NCBI GenBank assembly: GCA_963850095.1
Contig: CAWKJX010000012.1
Span: 62,001-126,000 of the forward strand
Source of the DNA: Bog-473 sp963850095
GTDB lineage: Bacteria; Actinomycetota; Acidimicrobiia; Acidimicrobiales; RAAP-2
Length of the DNA stretch: 64,000 nucleotides
Reading direction: 5' to 3'
The notes under the pieces are model-generated. The model was not told where the DNA came from and ran no database searches. It saw only the letters and a program-made list of their open reading frames with translations. This document shows positions 35,212-43,690 of the stretch, piece by piece; within the stretch, counting starts at the first letter, position 1; every line of letters starts with the position of its first letter. Both the position numbers and the translations under genes were made by a program.

Positions 35212-35964
35212 ATGAGATTTCGCCCGAAAAGCCGCATTCCGGTGGCGCAACCCACCCGTACGCTGGTCCGCCGTCCGCGGTTCCGCCGCGCGCTCTACAC
35301 GGGCTGTGGCGCCTTGGTGGCGTTGGTAGCCGGGTCGTCGCTGGTTCCCCGCCACGCCCACACCGTCACCGGCCGCATTCTGCTCGACCTGCCCGCCTTC
35401 TGCTTCTTGATCCTGGTCGTCGCTTGCGCGCGCTCGACGGCATCAGAACTCGACGCGTTGGCGCGCTGGCGTGGTGGGCAGACCGCTGGTTCGGCCCTGC
35501 AGATGTTGGTCACGGGGTTCGGGTACGCCATCGCACTCATCGGCATGCTCTCCATGGCGTCCATCTCGGTCGGGCACCTCCTCCTGGGCGGCGCCATTGT
35601 CGGAGTTGTCTTGGGTATCGCCGCCCAGCAAAGCCTGGGCAACGTCTTCGCGGGCCTGGTGCTCCTTCTCGCTCGACCCTTCGCAGTCGGGAATTACATC
35701 CGGGTGCGATCCGGGGCCCTCGGCGGAGAGTTCTTCGGCACCGTGACCTCAATGAGCCTCACGTACGTCTCCATCCTGACCGATCAGGGCATGCTGAAGG
35801 TCCCCAACTCGTCGTTGCTGTCGGCGGCGGTGGGCCCGAGCCGGCGACCGGACACCCCGACCGGCCGCGGTCCCGCTGACACGGCGCGGGCCGTGCCCGC
35901 GGCCGCCGGCGCGTCAACGCCGAGCAGGCTGCGGCCGGACAACGACCCGGCTCAGAGGTCGTAG
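35212..35964 (+). CDS. mechanosensitive ion channel (MscS family, short form)
   Basis: A 250-residue membrane protein with about four helices. It has a basic N-terminus, LVALVAGSSLVP, LDLPAFCFLILVVACA and FGYAIALIGMLSMASI. The pore helix TM3 then reads LGGAIVGVVLGIAAQQSLGN with the Gly/Ala packing typical of MscS, followed by FAGLVLLLARPFAVGNYIRV (the start of the beta domain). The beta-domain motif TYVSILTDQGMLKVPNSSLL is present. The C-terminal vestibule (about 100 residues in E. coli MscS) is replaced by a Pro/Arg-rich tail of about 40 residues. It should release solutes on hypo-osmotic shock. It overlaps the convergent MFS gene by 13 bases. Confidence 0.85.
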   Translation: MRFRPKSRIPVAQPTRTLVRRPRFRRALYTGCGALVALVAGSSLVPRHAHTVTGRILLDLPAFCFLILVVACARSTASELDALARWRGGQTAGSALQMLVTGFGYAIALIGMLSMASISVGHLLLGGAIVGVVLGIAAQQSLGNVFAGLVLLLARPFAVGNYIRVRSGALGGEFFGTVTSMSLTYVSILTDQGMLKVPNSSLLSAAVGPSRRPDTPTGRGPADTARAVPAAAGASTPSRLRPDNDPAQRS

Positions 35965-37603
35965 TTCTCGCCTTTCACCACGTGGATGGTGCAGGCGGCC
36001 ACCACGGCGCCGACCAGGATCAGAGAGCCCGAGACGACGAGCGCCACATGGAGGCCGGAGCCGAAGGCGTTGTACGCGGCATCGACCACCTTGGTGGCGA
36101 TGCGGGCCACGGTCGCGTTCGTGGAATGTTCGGCGCTACTCGCGGCGCCCCGCTCGACGCGCCACCTGTCTGGATGGCGTGCTCGACCAAACTCTGGAAA
36201 TTGGGTGGGATGCCGATGGCCTTGAGCCGGGCCGCCAGGTCGCCGGTCAGCTTGGCGTTGACGATGGAACCGAGGATGGCCACGCCGAACACGGCGCCCA
36301 TCTCCCTGCTGGTGTTGGTCGCCGACGCCGCCATGCCGGAACGTTCAGGACGTACCACGGTGAGCGGCACCGAGGTGACCGGCACCAACAGCATGCCGAT
36401 GCCGATGCCCGCGATGGGCAGGACCCAGCCCAGGGTGGCAAAGGAGACGGTCGGGCTGAGCACGGCGGCGGCCAGCAGAATGCCGCCGCCGGCCAGCACG
36501 CAGCCAAGGGTCATGGGCCACCGGGGGCCTATCCGAGCCACCAGAGGTCCCGTCAGCGCGGAGGCGATGATGAGCCCTGCCGCCATCGGGAGGAAGTCCA
36601 CCGCGGTCTGGTAGGCCGAGGCGTTGACCACGACCTGGAGGTAGAGCGCGGTGAAGAAGAAGATGGAGAACGTCCCGAAGTAGGCCGCAAACGCGACGAA
36701 GGTCGAGCCGGCGAAGGGAGGGCGGCGAAAGAGGTGGAGGTCGAGCATCGGGCTCTTCACCCGGCGTTCCGTTATGACGAACGCGAGTCCGGACAAGCCG
36801 CACAGGACGAACAACGCCACAATCCAAGGTGCGGTGTAACCGGACTCCTCCCCCTGAATGACCGCAAACGACGCCGAGGCGAGGCAGGCGGCGCCGAAGA
36901 GGAAACCGAGCACGTCGATCCGGCGGCCCTGACGATCCGACGTCTCGGGGACCGCCACGGCGGCCATGACGAACGCCACCACGCCGAAGCCCAAATTGAA
37001 CCAGAAGATGGCCCGCCAGCTCGAGAAGCCGACCAGCGCGCCCCCGATCACCGGACCGAGGGCCAGTGCCAGTCCGGACACGGCGGCCCACACGCCGAGC
37101 GCGTCGGCCCGCGTCTCCTTGTCGGGATAGACGTGGCGGATGATGGACAGCGTGCCCGGCTCGCTGGCGGCGGCGCCGACGCCCATGACCACCCGGCCGG
37201 CGATCAACATGTCGACGTTGCTGGCGAGCGCGGCCAGGACTGATCCGGCACAGAAGACCGCCACGCCGGCCAGCATGATCCGCTTGCGCCCGAGGATGTC
37301 GCCCAGCATTCCTGCGGCCAACATGAAGCTGGCGAAGGTGAGGGCGTAGCCGTTGACCACCCATTGCAGCGACGTCACCCCCGCATGCAGGTCGCTCTGC
37401 ACGTTGGCCAGCCCCACGCTCACGATCGTGTTGTCGAGGAAGGTCAGGAACAGGACACCGCACAAGGTGGCCAGCGCCAGGGCCTGGGCCGCCGAGCCAA
37501 GACCGCCCTGCTTGACCACCAACCCTGGTGGCGCGCCGTCGCCCGACGAGTTGCCCCCTGTCACCATGGTTCCCTGCGTTGAGCTGTCGTGCATGGTGGC
37601 CAT
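35952..37603 (-). CDS. MFS transporter, DHA2 (14-TM drug:H+ antiporter) family, C-terminal frameshift
   Basis: About 550 residues when repaired. It has the DHA2/EmrB-QacA layout of 14 helices. Motif A is GDILGRKRIMLAG, motif C is GLALALGPVIGGALVG, and the first helix is VLFLTFLDNTIVSVGLANV with the D-N-T-I-V motif. Near 36135 the reading frame changes: the listed frame would end in an Arg/Pro-rich nonsense tail. In the alternative frame a normal last part follows (EHSTNATVARIATKVVDAA, last helix ALVVSGSLILVGAVVA, end VVKGENYDL) with TGA at 35952-35954. One base is missing, or two are extra. It probably exports drugs or metabolites. Upstream sequence holds a weak leader only. Confidence 0.85.
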
Positions 37604-37734
37604 GAGTTTTGCCTACCCGGGCGGGGGGTAGTGGACACATGGCAATGGTGCTGGGGGGCGGTGCGGAATGAGGCCGAATTGGGCTCCCTCGGACAGACAA
37701 CTTGTGCGGTGCCGGTGATCGGACGTCCGTCGCG

Positions 37735-38232
37735 GTGAGCGGGCCGCAGGCGGCAACGCTCGACTCGTTCTTCGACCGGATCGACTACCCGTACTTCGTG
37801 GTGACGGTCCGCACCCCGGACGGGGACATGAGCGGATGCCTGGCCGGCTTCGTCACCCAGTGCAGCATCGACCCCCCGAATTTCCTCGTTTGCATCTCAA
37901 GGGTCAATCACACGTTCACCGTGGCCGAACACGCTCTCGCCATGGGCCTCCACCTGCTGGGAACCGACCAGGAGGACATGGCCAGGCTCTTCGGTGAGGA
38001 GACAGGTGACCTGGTCGACAAGTTCGCCCAATGCGACTGGCGGCTGGGCGCCACGGGGGCGCCCCTGCTGACGGACTCGGCGGTGAGCATGGAGGGCCAC
38101 ATCGTCGGCCACTCCTCGGTGGGCGACCACGAGGCGTTCCTCGTGCGCGCCGAGCGTTCGGTGGAAGGTGGACATAGCGGTCTCCTCACCTACCGCACCG
38201 CACCACGCTTGGTGCCCGGTCACCCCGAATAG
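37735..38232 (+). CDS. flavin reductase-like FMN-binding protein
   Basis: A 165-residue protein of the flavin_reduct family from GTG 37735 (MSGPQAATLDSFFDRIDYPY). A longer frame opens at 37702 but the extra residues look random. Family blocks are YPYFVVTVRTPDGDMSGCLAGFVTQCSIDPP and FLVCISRVNHTFTVAEHA. Then come GLHLLGTDQEDMARLFG and EGHIVGHSSVGDHEAFLV, with a conserved Gly-His-x-x-x-x-G-D-H at the FMN end. It resembles the NAD(P)H:flavin oxidoreductase partners of two-component monooxygenases, although single-domain members can also bind heme or act alone. The oxygenase partner is not adjacent. Confidence 0.82.
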   Translation: MSGPQAATLDSFFDRIDYPYFVVTVRTPDGDMSGCLAGFVTQCSIDPPNFLVCISRVNHTFTVAEHALAMGLHLLGTDQEDMARLFGEETGDLVDKFAQCDWRLGATGAPLLTDSAVSMEGHIVGHSSVGDHEAFLVRAERSVEGGHSGLLTYRTAPRLVPGHPE

Positions 38233-38252
38233 GCGGGACCGTTCCCGACCGG

Positions 38253-38388
38253 TCAGGCGAAGTACCAACGCATGGCGCCCATCGATCCCACCCCGACGGC
38301 GGACCGGGGCGACAACACCCAGAGCGGCCAGGGCGATGTCGGTCTTGCCGTAAATGTCGAGGTTCTCCTGCGTCAGGTTCGCGGTCAC
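38253..38388 (-). CDS. possible 44-residue protein of unknown function (frameshift inside)
   Basis: Downstream of the SRPBCC gene on the same strand. A GTG at 38388 preceded by GAGGGCGG opens a frame reading MTANLTQENLDIYGKTDIA. After one extra base near 38305, the end reads VGVGSMGAMRWYFA before a TGA at 38253-38255. The codon choice looks like coding sequence. I do not recognise the family, and a longer overlapping frame reads through the next gene antisense. It may be the third gene of the ArsR operon. Confidence 0.3.
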
Positions 38389-38439
38389 GGTCGCCCGCCC
38401 TCTTCGTCGCCGGTCGTGCTGCGGTGTACGATGGTCACG

Positions 38440-38929
38440 TCAGGCCCGGATTTCTGCGATCAGCTCGTCAATGCGGAGGTAGGAGTCGACGATCCCCTCC
38501 TCCATACCGCTGGCGACGTGCATGTCGCGGGCGGCCACCGAGCTGTGCACCGTGGTCGCGGTGAGCAGGGTGCCGCCGTCGACCTCCTCCAGCACGAAGG
38601 TCTCGGTCGCCTCATGCTCGGGCGCTCCCTCGTAAACGAACGTGCTCACCCGACGGTGTGGCGGGTCGAGTTCCAAGAACACGCCATGGAAGCCGAACTC
38701 CATGCCGTCGGGTGCCCGATGGACGATGCGCCAGGTACCGCCGACCCGCAGGTCGACGTCGCACTCGCTCACTTCCAGACGCCGCGGCCCCCACCAGCGC
38801 CGGAGCATGTCGCTCTCGGTGAAGGCGCGATAGACCAGCTGGGGTGGCGCCTGGAGGAACCGCCGGATGCGGATGACACGGCTCCCCCGGTGGTGTCGTG
38901 ATTTCGGTCTCGGCGTTCGTCATGGTCAC
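38440..38929 (-). CDS. SRPBCC / AHSA1-like (START-fold) protein (one frameshift)
   Basis: About 162 residues repaired. GTG 38929 (GTG-ACC-ATG) overlaps the ArsR stop and has AAGGAG upstream. After the first about 12 residues (MTNAETEITTPP) the reading moves by one base near 38890. It then continues as RRFLQAPPQLVYRAFTESDM, LRRWWGPRRLEVSECDVDLRVGG, FHGVFLELDPPHRRV and ATETFVLEEVDGGTLL. This is the AHSA1-type SRPBCC pattern (W-W-G-P near the N-terminus, D-x-R-x-G-G). Such proteins bind hydrophobic ligands. Pairing with an ArsR regulator in one operon is a common arrangement in actinobacteria and proteobacteria, and the regulator probably controls both genes. Confidence 0.82.
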
Positions 38930-39324
38930 GTTCCTTCTCCTTTTTCTCTCTCGTGTCCTGAGTCGTACGGTCCCTGCATGTCGTCGAGCACTTCGTCCAG
39001 GCGCTCGAAACTGTCCTCCCAGAACTCGCGGTACGAGCCCACCCAGTCCGACAGCTGCTTGAGCCGCCGTGGCTCGAGGTGGCAGAGGCGTTGGCGGGCC
39101 AGCCGATGCCGCGAAATCAGCCCCGCCGCCTCGAGCACGCTCAGGTGCTTGGTCACGGCGGGTTGGCTCATGGGAAATGGTGCGGCGACGTCGAGGACAC
39201 CCGCATCGCCTCGGGCCAGGCGGCCGAGGATGGCCCGGCGGGTGGGGTCGGCCAGCGCACCGAAGGCCCGGTCCAGCTCGTGGTCCGAGAGCTCGGCAGA
39301 GGCGGCCGCAATTTGCATAACCAT
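38926..39324 (-). CDS. ArsR/SmtB family transcriptional regulator
   Basis: A 132-residue winged-helix protein. It has ELDRAFGALADPTRRAILGRL (the D-P-T-R-R-A-I-L hallmark), VLDVAAPFPMSQPAVTKHLSVLEAAGLI (recognition helix) and RHRLARQRLCHLEPRRLKQL (wing). No ELCVCDL metal-binding cysteines are present, so it belongs to the non-metal subgroup often paired with SRPBCC proteins. Two candidate starts exist, ATG 39324 and ATG 39318. Both lie inside a perfect 16-bp palindrome, so the mRNA is probably leaderless or nearly so, and autorepression is direct. The stop overlaps the SRPBCC start. Confidence 0.93.
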   Translation of the reverse strand: MVMQIAAASAELSDHELDRAFGALADPTRRAILGRLARGDAGVLDVAAPFPMSQPAVTKHLSVLEAAGLISRHRLARQRLCHLEPRRLKQLSDWVGSYREFWEDSFERLDEVLDDMQGPYDSGHEREKGEGT

Positions 39325-39332
39325 ATGGTTAT
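39317..39332. promoter_or_regulatory. perfect 16-bp palindrome over the ArsR start codon (operator)
   Basis: ATAACCATATGGTTAT is its own reverse complement over all 16 bases. It is AT-rich in GC-rich surroundings and spans the ArsR start codon. On the minus strand TATAAC (a -10-like box) overlaps its left edge, and TTGACG lies about 14 bases upstream as a possible -35. Binding of the ArsR dimer here would cover promoter and start codon. Confidence 0.65.
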
Positions 39333-39401
39333 ATGAAATGCCCGCGACGTCAACCCCCCGAACGGAGGATGTCGCGTCGGCGGGGTCCGCCGGGCGGACC
39401 T

Positions 39402-39608
39402 TCAGCCGGAGGGGGTGTCGCCCCCGAAGGCGAAGGCCTGGGTCAGGCTGATGAGGTTGCCCGAGTCGTCCCGCAACGTCGCCTCAATCCCGTAGGGGCG
39501 CTCCGCGGGCTCGGACAGGAAGGTCACGCCCTTCTCCGACAGCTCCTTGTACGTGCGGTGGCAGTCGTCGTACCGTCCCGCCGCCGACCGGAGGCGCCCG
39601 GTCGGCAC
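39402..39608 (-). pseudogene. VOC (glyoxalase-fold) protein, C-terminal remnant
   Basis: Only about 55 residues of a vicinal-oxygen-chelate protein can be read: YDDCHRTYKELSEKGVTFLS, then EPAERPYGIEATLRDDSGN and LISLTQ. This is the last beta-alpha-beta-beta module of the fold, including the metal-ligand Glu position (IEATLRD). The N-terminal half is missing. Its reading frame opens only 10 bases after the TAG of the upstream hydrolase remnant, so a deletion joined the two. No plausible start of its own (GTG/ATG with ribosome-binding site) precedes it. Confidence 0.7.
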
Positions 39609-39617
39609 CGCGGGCGA

Positions 39618-40290
39618 CTAGGCGTGGGCCTCCCAGAAGTCGCGCAGCAGGGGAACGAGGTCGGCTGCCCGCTCGTCGGGCCAGAACAGCATGGCGTCGG
39701 GCACCAGCGTCACCCGCTCGACGCTGGGGATCAGCTCGCGCAGGCGCTCGGCCCACTCCGGTCCGAAGAAGACGTCCGCCGTGCCCCAGGCCACCTGGGC
39801 CGGGGCGGTCAGCCGGGCCAGCAGCGGCTCGACACCCACCAGCTCGTCGGCCGAGGACGAGGTCAGAATGCGCTCGAGACCCTTGCCCTGGTCGGCGACG
39901 AAGGGTTCGAGATAGCTCGTGACCACCTCGTCGGACAGCTGTGCGGCGGCGACGTAGCCCATGCCCAGTCCCGTCTCGGAGCGGGCCAGGGAGAGGTCAC
40001 CGGCCATCGCCGCCACCAAGGGGCCGAACTCGCCGGTGTGCGCCATGTCGACGAACGGCTTGAACAGCTCGGGTGGGAAGTTGTCGTGGACGTCGCAGTT
40101 GGTCAGGGTGAGCGTGCGGACGCGCACCGGCAAGCGGGCGGCGAAGACCTGGGCCACCGCACCGCCGGTGTCGTTGGCCACGACGTCGACCTGCTCGAGG
40201 CCGAGCACGGCGCACAACCCGTCGAGCATGGCCGCCAGACCCGTCAGCGACAGGTCGGCGGCGTCGCTGCCGGCCGGGCTGGCGCCGGGC
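39618..40290 (-). pseudogene. alpha/beta hydrolase lacking its N-terminal part
   Basis: The open part gives about 220 residues. DLSLTGLAAMLDGLCAVLGL is followed by the nucleophile strand VDVVANDTGGAVAQVFAARL (N-D-T-G-G elbow, Asp nucleophile as in dehalogenase-like hydrolases). Then come the lid helices and VAWGTADVFFGPEWAERL (the acid-residue strand). Proteins of this family have about 70-80 more residues before this point, including the H-G-W/x-P oxyanion loop, and these are absent. Instead, at about 40280 the sequence changes abruptly into a piece of an IS110 transposase. The internal ATG at 40229 could still start a truncated chain, but without the oxyanion loop it should be inactive. Confidence 0.72.
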
Positions 40291-40613
40291 GTCGCGCTTG
40301 TCGGTCTTGACCCGATTGCCCGGAGCGACCGGTATCAACGACGGGGCGACGACCTCGGTGCGCACCCCGAGCGAGCGCAGCTGACGGGCCAGCTCATAAC
40401 CCGTTGGCCCGGCCTCATGGCAGGCGACAGGGAGGAAGGATCCTCGAAACGTGCCACCAGGCGCCGGACGGCGTCGGGGTCAGAGGAGATCTTGTCCACC
40501 ACCGCGACATCGGCACCCGGCGCCAGGACGGCGGCGGAGATGGTCGACTTGTGGACATCGAGACCGAGGAGGGTTGAATTTCGCGACACACTGATCATGA
40601 CGGCTGGCTCCAT
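40280..40613 (-). mobile_element. IS110-family transposase fragment (DEDD domain only)
   Basis: ATG 40613 begins MISVSRNS-type sequence at its fifth codon and continues LLGLDVHKSTISAAVLAPGA. One base is lost (or two gained) near 40445. Reading resumes with ACHEAGPTGYELARQLRSLG, then APSLIPVAPGNRVKTDKRDARR, and then stops abruptly. The four DEDD residues (D of L-D-V-H, E of H-E-A-G, D and D of T-D-K-R-D-A) are all visible. The whole C-terminal serine-containing domain (about 200 residues) is gone. The fragment is fused to the headless hydrolase. It cannot transpose by itself. Confidence 0.82.
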
Positions 40614-40710
40614 TCGTATGGTGGCTCGGTCCGCTCACATGGGCGGGCAACCCACGTCATATGCGAATCGGGCCAGCCGTTCCATACTCACTGATGTCCG
40701 GAGAAGGACG

Positions 40711-41181
40711 CTAGGTCCGCGCCCCGAACTCCTCGCGTACCCAGGCGGGCAGACGCGCCGGACGGCCCGTGCGGTCGGTGCACCCGTGCACGGTCACGGC
40801 GGTGGCCCGGGCCTCGCCATCCACCGTCAACAGGTAGGCGATCTGGAAGGTGGTGCCGGTGACCGCGCCCATGAGGAGGGATACCTCCACCGCCTCGTCG
40901 AAGTGCAGCGGCCGGCGGTACTGCAGCGACGCCTCGAGGACCGGGAAGTCACGACCCGCCTCGCCACGCTCACCGTCCGCCCCGTCGCCGGCGCGCACCT
41001 CCTCGTAGGGATGGCCGACCGCCTTCAGGTACTCGACCCGCGCCTCCTCGAGGTAGGGCAGGTACGCCGCATGATGGATGACGCCCATGGCGTCCGTCTC
41101 GGCGAAGCGTGTGCGCAACCGGTGGGTGAAGGCGTAGTCCGACGCGTCGCGGGAGGGTTGCAGCGACGAGCGCGCCGCCAC
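40711..41181 (-). CDS. acyl-CoA thioesterase (hot-dog fold, YbgC/FadM type)
   Basis: A 156-residue 4HBT protein. RLRTRFAETDAMGVIHHAAY is the catalytic D-x-M-G-x-x-x-H-x-x-Y signature (Asp of T-D-A-M-G). It is followed by LPYLEEARVEYLKAVGHPYE and FPVLEASLQYRRPLHFDEAVEV. It should hydrolyse acyl- or 4-hydroxybenzoyl-type CoA esters in the cytoplasm. A 26-residue loop (RAGDGADGERGEAGRD) between the helix and the next strand is longer than usual. It is three bases downstream of the second thioesterase gene, so the two are co-transcribed. Confidence 0.88.
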   Translation of the reverse strand: MAARSSLQPSRDASDYAFTHRLRTRFAETDAMGVIHHAAYLPYLEEARVEYLKAVGHPYEEVRAGDGADGERGEAGRDFPVLEASLQYRRPLHFDEAVEVSLLMGAVTGTTFQIAYLLTVDGEARATAVTVHGCTDRTGRPARLPAWVREEFGART

Positions 41182-41184
41182 GGG

Positions 41185-41949
41185 TCAGCTGCCCTCGCCG
41201 CCGGGCGTCTCGGCGTCAAAGGCCTGGCGCCGCGAGTTGGCCATGCGGTGCACGCTGTCGTGATTGAAGACGGCGAACTCACCCTCGGCCTCGACGGTCA
41301 CGATCCCGCCCTGCACTATGCGGCCCTGGCTGTGCACGCGCCGATCGGTCACCTCGGTGACCCAACCCTCGAACACCGCCTCCTCGTTGGTCAGCGTCGG
41401 ACGCCGGTAACGCAGGGCGAGGCGCACGGTGGGCCCGGTCGCCCCGACGATGGCGTTGGCCGCCGTCAGGACGATGTCGAACGTGGCCGCCAATACGGCG
41501 CCGTGCACACATCCGGGTGCACCTTCGTAGGCCACGTCGAACACGGCGTGTCCGAGGGCTTTCGGGGGGTCGAAGCCCAGCACGACGGGCAGGGCCAGCG
41601 GGTTGAATTTCCCGACCACCACGTCATAGGGCATGGCTCCGCCGAGCGGCACGCCCTTGGTCGGGCCATCGGGATCCGGCGCAATGAACCGCGGCACCGG
41701 CACCTCGGGCAGGTTCTCCTCGAGCTCGTCCGCCACCACGGCCAGCTGGGCGGTGAGTCGCGCCGTCACGTCGGGTGGCGCCGTGGTGGTCACCGACAGG
41801 CGGATCAGGCGGCGGAGGACGTTGGCCAGCTCGAGTGCCTCGGCCTCGCGACCGCGCAGGCCGGGGTGGTGCTCGAACGAGGTCGGCGTCGTGGGGTCGG
41901 GCAGCAACACGGCCGCGAACAGTACCGCCGGGCCTTCCGGTTCCGACAT
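41185..41949 (-). CDS. PaaI-like hot-dog fold thioesterase family protein
   Basis: About 254 residues from ATG 41949 (MSEPEGPAVLFAAVLLPD). A longer frame from 42015 would overlap the divergent gene's leader. The N-terminal 100 residues are helical (EALELANVLRRLIRLSV...). The C-terminal half has the hot-dog features GFDPPKALGHAVFDVAYEG, CVHGAVLAATFDIVLTAAN and LRYRRPTLTNEEAVFEGWV. The G-C-V-H-G-A-V motif corresponds to the H-G-G segment of PaaI/UPF0152 enzymes. It probably acts on an acyl-CoA, together with the FadM-like thioesterase that follows at three bases. The chain length or ring substrate is not visible. Confidence 0.78.
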   Translation of the reverse strand: MSEPEGPAVLFAAVLLPDPTTPTSFEHHPGLRGREAEALELANVLRRLIRLSVTTTAPPDVTARLTAQLAVVADELEENLPEVPVPRFIAPDPDGPTKGVPLGGAMPYDVVVGKFNPLALPVVLGFDPPKALGHAVFDVAYEGAPGCVHGAVLAATFDIVLTAANAIVGATGPTVRLALRYRRPTLTNEEAVFEGWVTEVTDRRVHSQGRIVQGGIVTVEAEGEFAVFNHDSVHRMANSRRQAFDAETPGGEGS

Positions 41950-42095
41950 TCCGGAGGCCGACGGGGAGGTCCCCCAAGGTCGCCCCGCGTCGCCCCGGCA
42001 AGGCCCCCGTAACATGAGCCCGGTGACACCTGACCACGCCGTCGCAGTTCACGTCCGGCAGCCCCGAGACGATCCTCGACCCTCTGGCGCCCGAG

Positions 42096-42464
42096 GTGGC
42101 GGCCGCGCTCGAGCGTGCGGCGTCGCTCCCGCCCGAGGAGCGCCGGGGAGCGGTGGCGGACGTGGCGGCCGGCGACCCGCGCTGCCTGCAGGCCTGGGCC
42201 GACCTGGCCGAGCTGGCGAGCGATCCCATTGAGCAGTACGCCTACGCCCGAGTGGGCTACCACCGGGGTCTGGACACACTGCGGGCCGCCGGCTGGCGCG
42301 GCTCGGGGTACGTGCGCTGGCGCCACGAGGCCAACCGCGGCTTCCTCCGCTCGCTCGACGCGTTGCGCCAGGCGGCCCAGGCCATCGGGGAAGTCGACGA
42401 GGAGCAGCGCTGCGAGCTGTTCCTGCGCCAGCTCGACCCCGAGTGGAGCTCGCGGGAGGCCTAA
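42096..42464 (+). CDS. DUF3151 family protein
   Basis: A 122-residue protein matching the actinobacterial DUF3151 family: CLQAWADLAELASDPIEQYA, then YARVGYHRGLDTLRAAGWRG and WRHEANRGFLRSLDALRQAA (the Y-A-x-x-G-Y-H-R-G-L-D motif). The function is unknown, but the family is widely conserved and usually single copy. The listed GTG start cuts the family N-terminus. Matching sequence (FTSGSPETILDPLAPEVA) continues in frame upstream to about 42033, where only CTG occurs, and ATG 42014 is in the adjacent frame. A lost or gained base near 42035 is likely. It faces the thioesterase operon across a short divergent region. Confidence 0.85.
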   Translation: MAAALERAASLPPEERRGAVADVAAGDPRCLQAWADLAELASDPIEQYAYARVGYHRGLDTLRAAGWRGSGYVRWRHEANRGFLRSLDALRQAAQAIGEVDEEQRCELFLRQLDPEWSSREA

Positions 42465-42532
42465 TCCGTGCCCCGGGCGAGGTCGGCGGTCGGGTGACGA
42501 AAGGCCGGTTACCGGCATGATGGGATCGCGGC

Positions 42533-43621
42533 ATGGACACCGGTGAGCTCGAGGCGCTGGGGCTCTACGACCCGGCCGACGAACACGCAGCCCTGCGGCT
42601 CGAACTGCTCGAGTACCTCATCGCGCTGGGGGCATCGACCGACGATCTCCTCTTCTTCCGGGACCGGCTGCCGGGCCTGGCCGCCACCCTCGGCATCCGG
42701 GGCGGCCGCGGCAAGACGCTGGCCCAGGTGGCCGGGAGCTCGGGGCTGGGGGTCGGACGAAATCCGCCGGCTGGCCCGGGCGGCGGGGTTCCCCGATCCC
42801 GATCCCGACACGGCGTCGTTCACGGAGGGCTTCGTCGACCTGGTGTCGGTGGTCGGGGCCGCGAGCGAGGTGTTCGGTGAGGACGGCTTCTATCAACTCG
42901 TCCGGGTGATAGGGGCGGCCATGGCCCGGGTGGCCGATGCCGTCGTGATCGGCCTTCCTGGTCGAGGTCGAGCCGGCGGCGCGCCGCGAGGACCCGGTCG
43001 GGCTCGCGGTGGCCCACGCCAACTTCGACGCCACGTCACTGCTCCCCCTCATGCCGGGCGCGTTCGACGTGCTGTTCCGTCAACACCTTCTCCTTTCGCA
43101 GCGCACCGCGATGCCGAACGCGGACCGCGTCGGCGTCGAGACGCAGCGGCTCGTCGTGGGATTCGTCGACATGGTGGGGTCCTCCGATCTGGCCGCACAC
43201 CTCAGCCTCTCCGAGCTGGGCGCCGTCCTGCGCGCCTTCGAGGACATGACCCTCGACACCGTCACCCGATCGGGCGGACGGGTGGTCAAGCTCATCGGCG
43301 ACGAGGTCCTCTTCACGGCGCCCGGCGCGCCCGAGGCCGGCCGCATCGCGCTCGAGATCGCCGCGGCTTGCGAGAGACACGACCTCTTGCCCGAGCTCCG
43401 GATCGGTCTGGCCGGCGGTGAGGTGATGCTGCGCGACGGCGACGTCTTCGGTCCGGTGGTGAACCTCGCCGCCCGCTTGGTCAAGACCGCGCAGCCCGGG
43501 GAGGTGCTCGCCACCTTGGCGGTGGCCGACGGGTCGGGCCTGCCGAGGGCGACGGCGCGGTGCGGCGCAGCTGAAGGGCATCGGCGAGCCGACCGAGGTG
43601 GCGGCCCTGCTCCGGCGTTGA
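42533..43621 (+). CDS. class III adenylate/guanylate cyclase with N-terminal regulatory domain (three frameshifts)
   Basis: About 361 residues after three one-base corrections: near 42748 (an extra G in a G5 run), 42948 (an extra A) and 43550. The N-terminal about 150 residues are helical (LRLELLEYLIALGASTDDLL, LAATLGIRGGRGKTLAQVAG, SDEIRRLARAAGFPDPDPDT) and resemble the pH-sensing regulatory domain of Rv1264-type mycobacterial cyclases. The catalytic domain has FVDMVGSSDLAAHLSLSELG (metal Asp 1), GGRVVKLIGDEVLFTAPG (Lys and metal Asp 2) and GPVVNLAARLVKTAQPGEVL (Asn and Arg of the transition state), with a normal end QLKGIGEPTEVAALLRR. All key residues are present. It makes cAMP or cGMP as a homodimer. 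The ATG at 42533 is used. Confidence 0.86.
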
Positions 43622-43671
43622 GCGTCCGGGCGCCTGCCAGGGCCGGAGCCGGCCGCCGGGCGCGGTGCACT

Positions 43672-43688
43672 AGTTAGGGTATCTAACT
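43672..43688. promoter_or_regulatory. MarR operator palindrome
   Basis: AGTTAG-GGTAT-CTAACT: two perfect 6-bp half-sites with a 5-bp spacer, ending two bases before the ATG of the MarR-family gene. Its position and AT-content fit a site where the MarR dimer blocks its own promoter and the downstream exporter genes. The very short distance to the ATG suggests a near-leaderless transcript. Confidence 0.6.
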
Positions 43689-43690
43689 GT

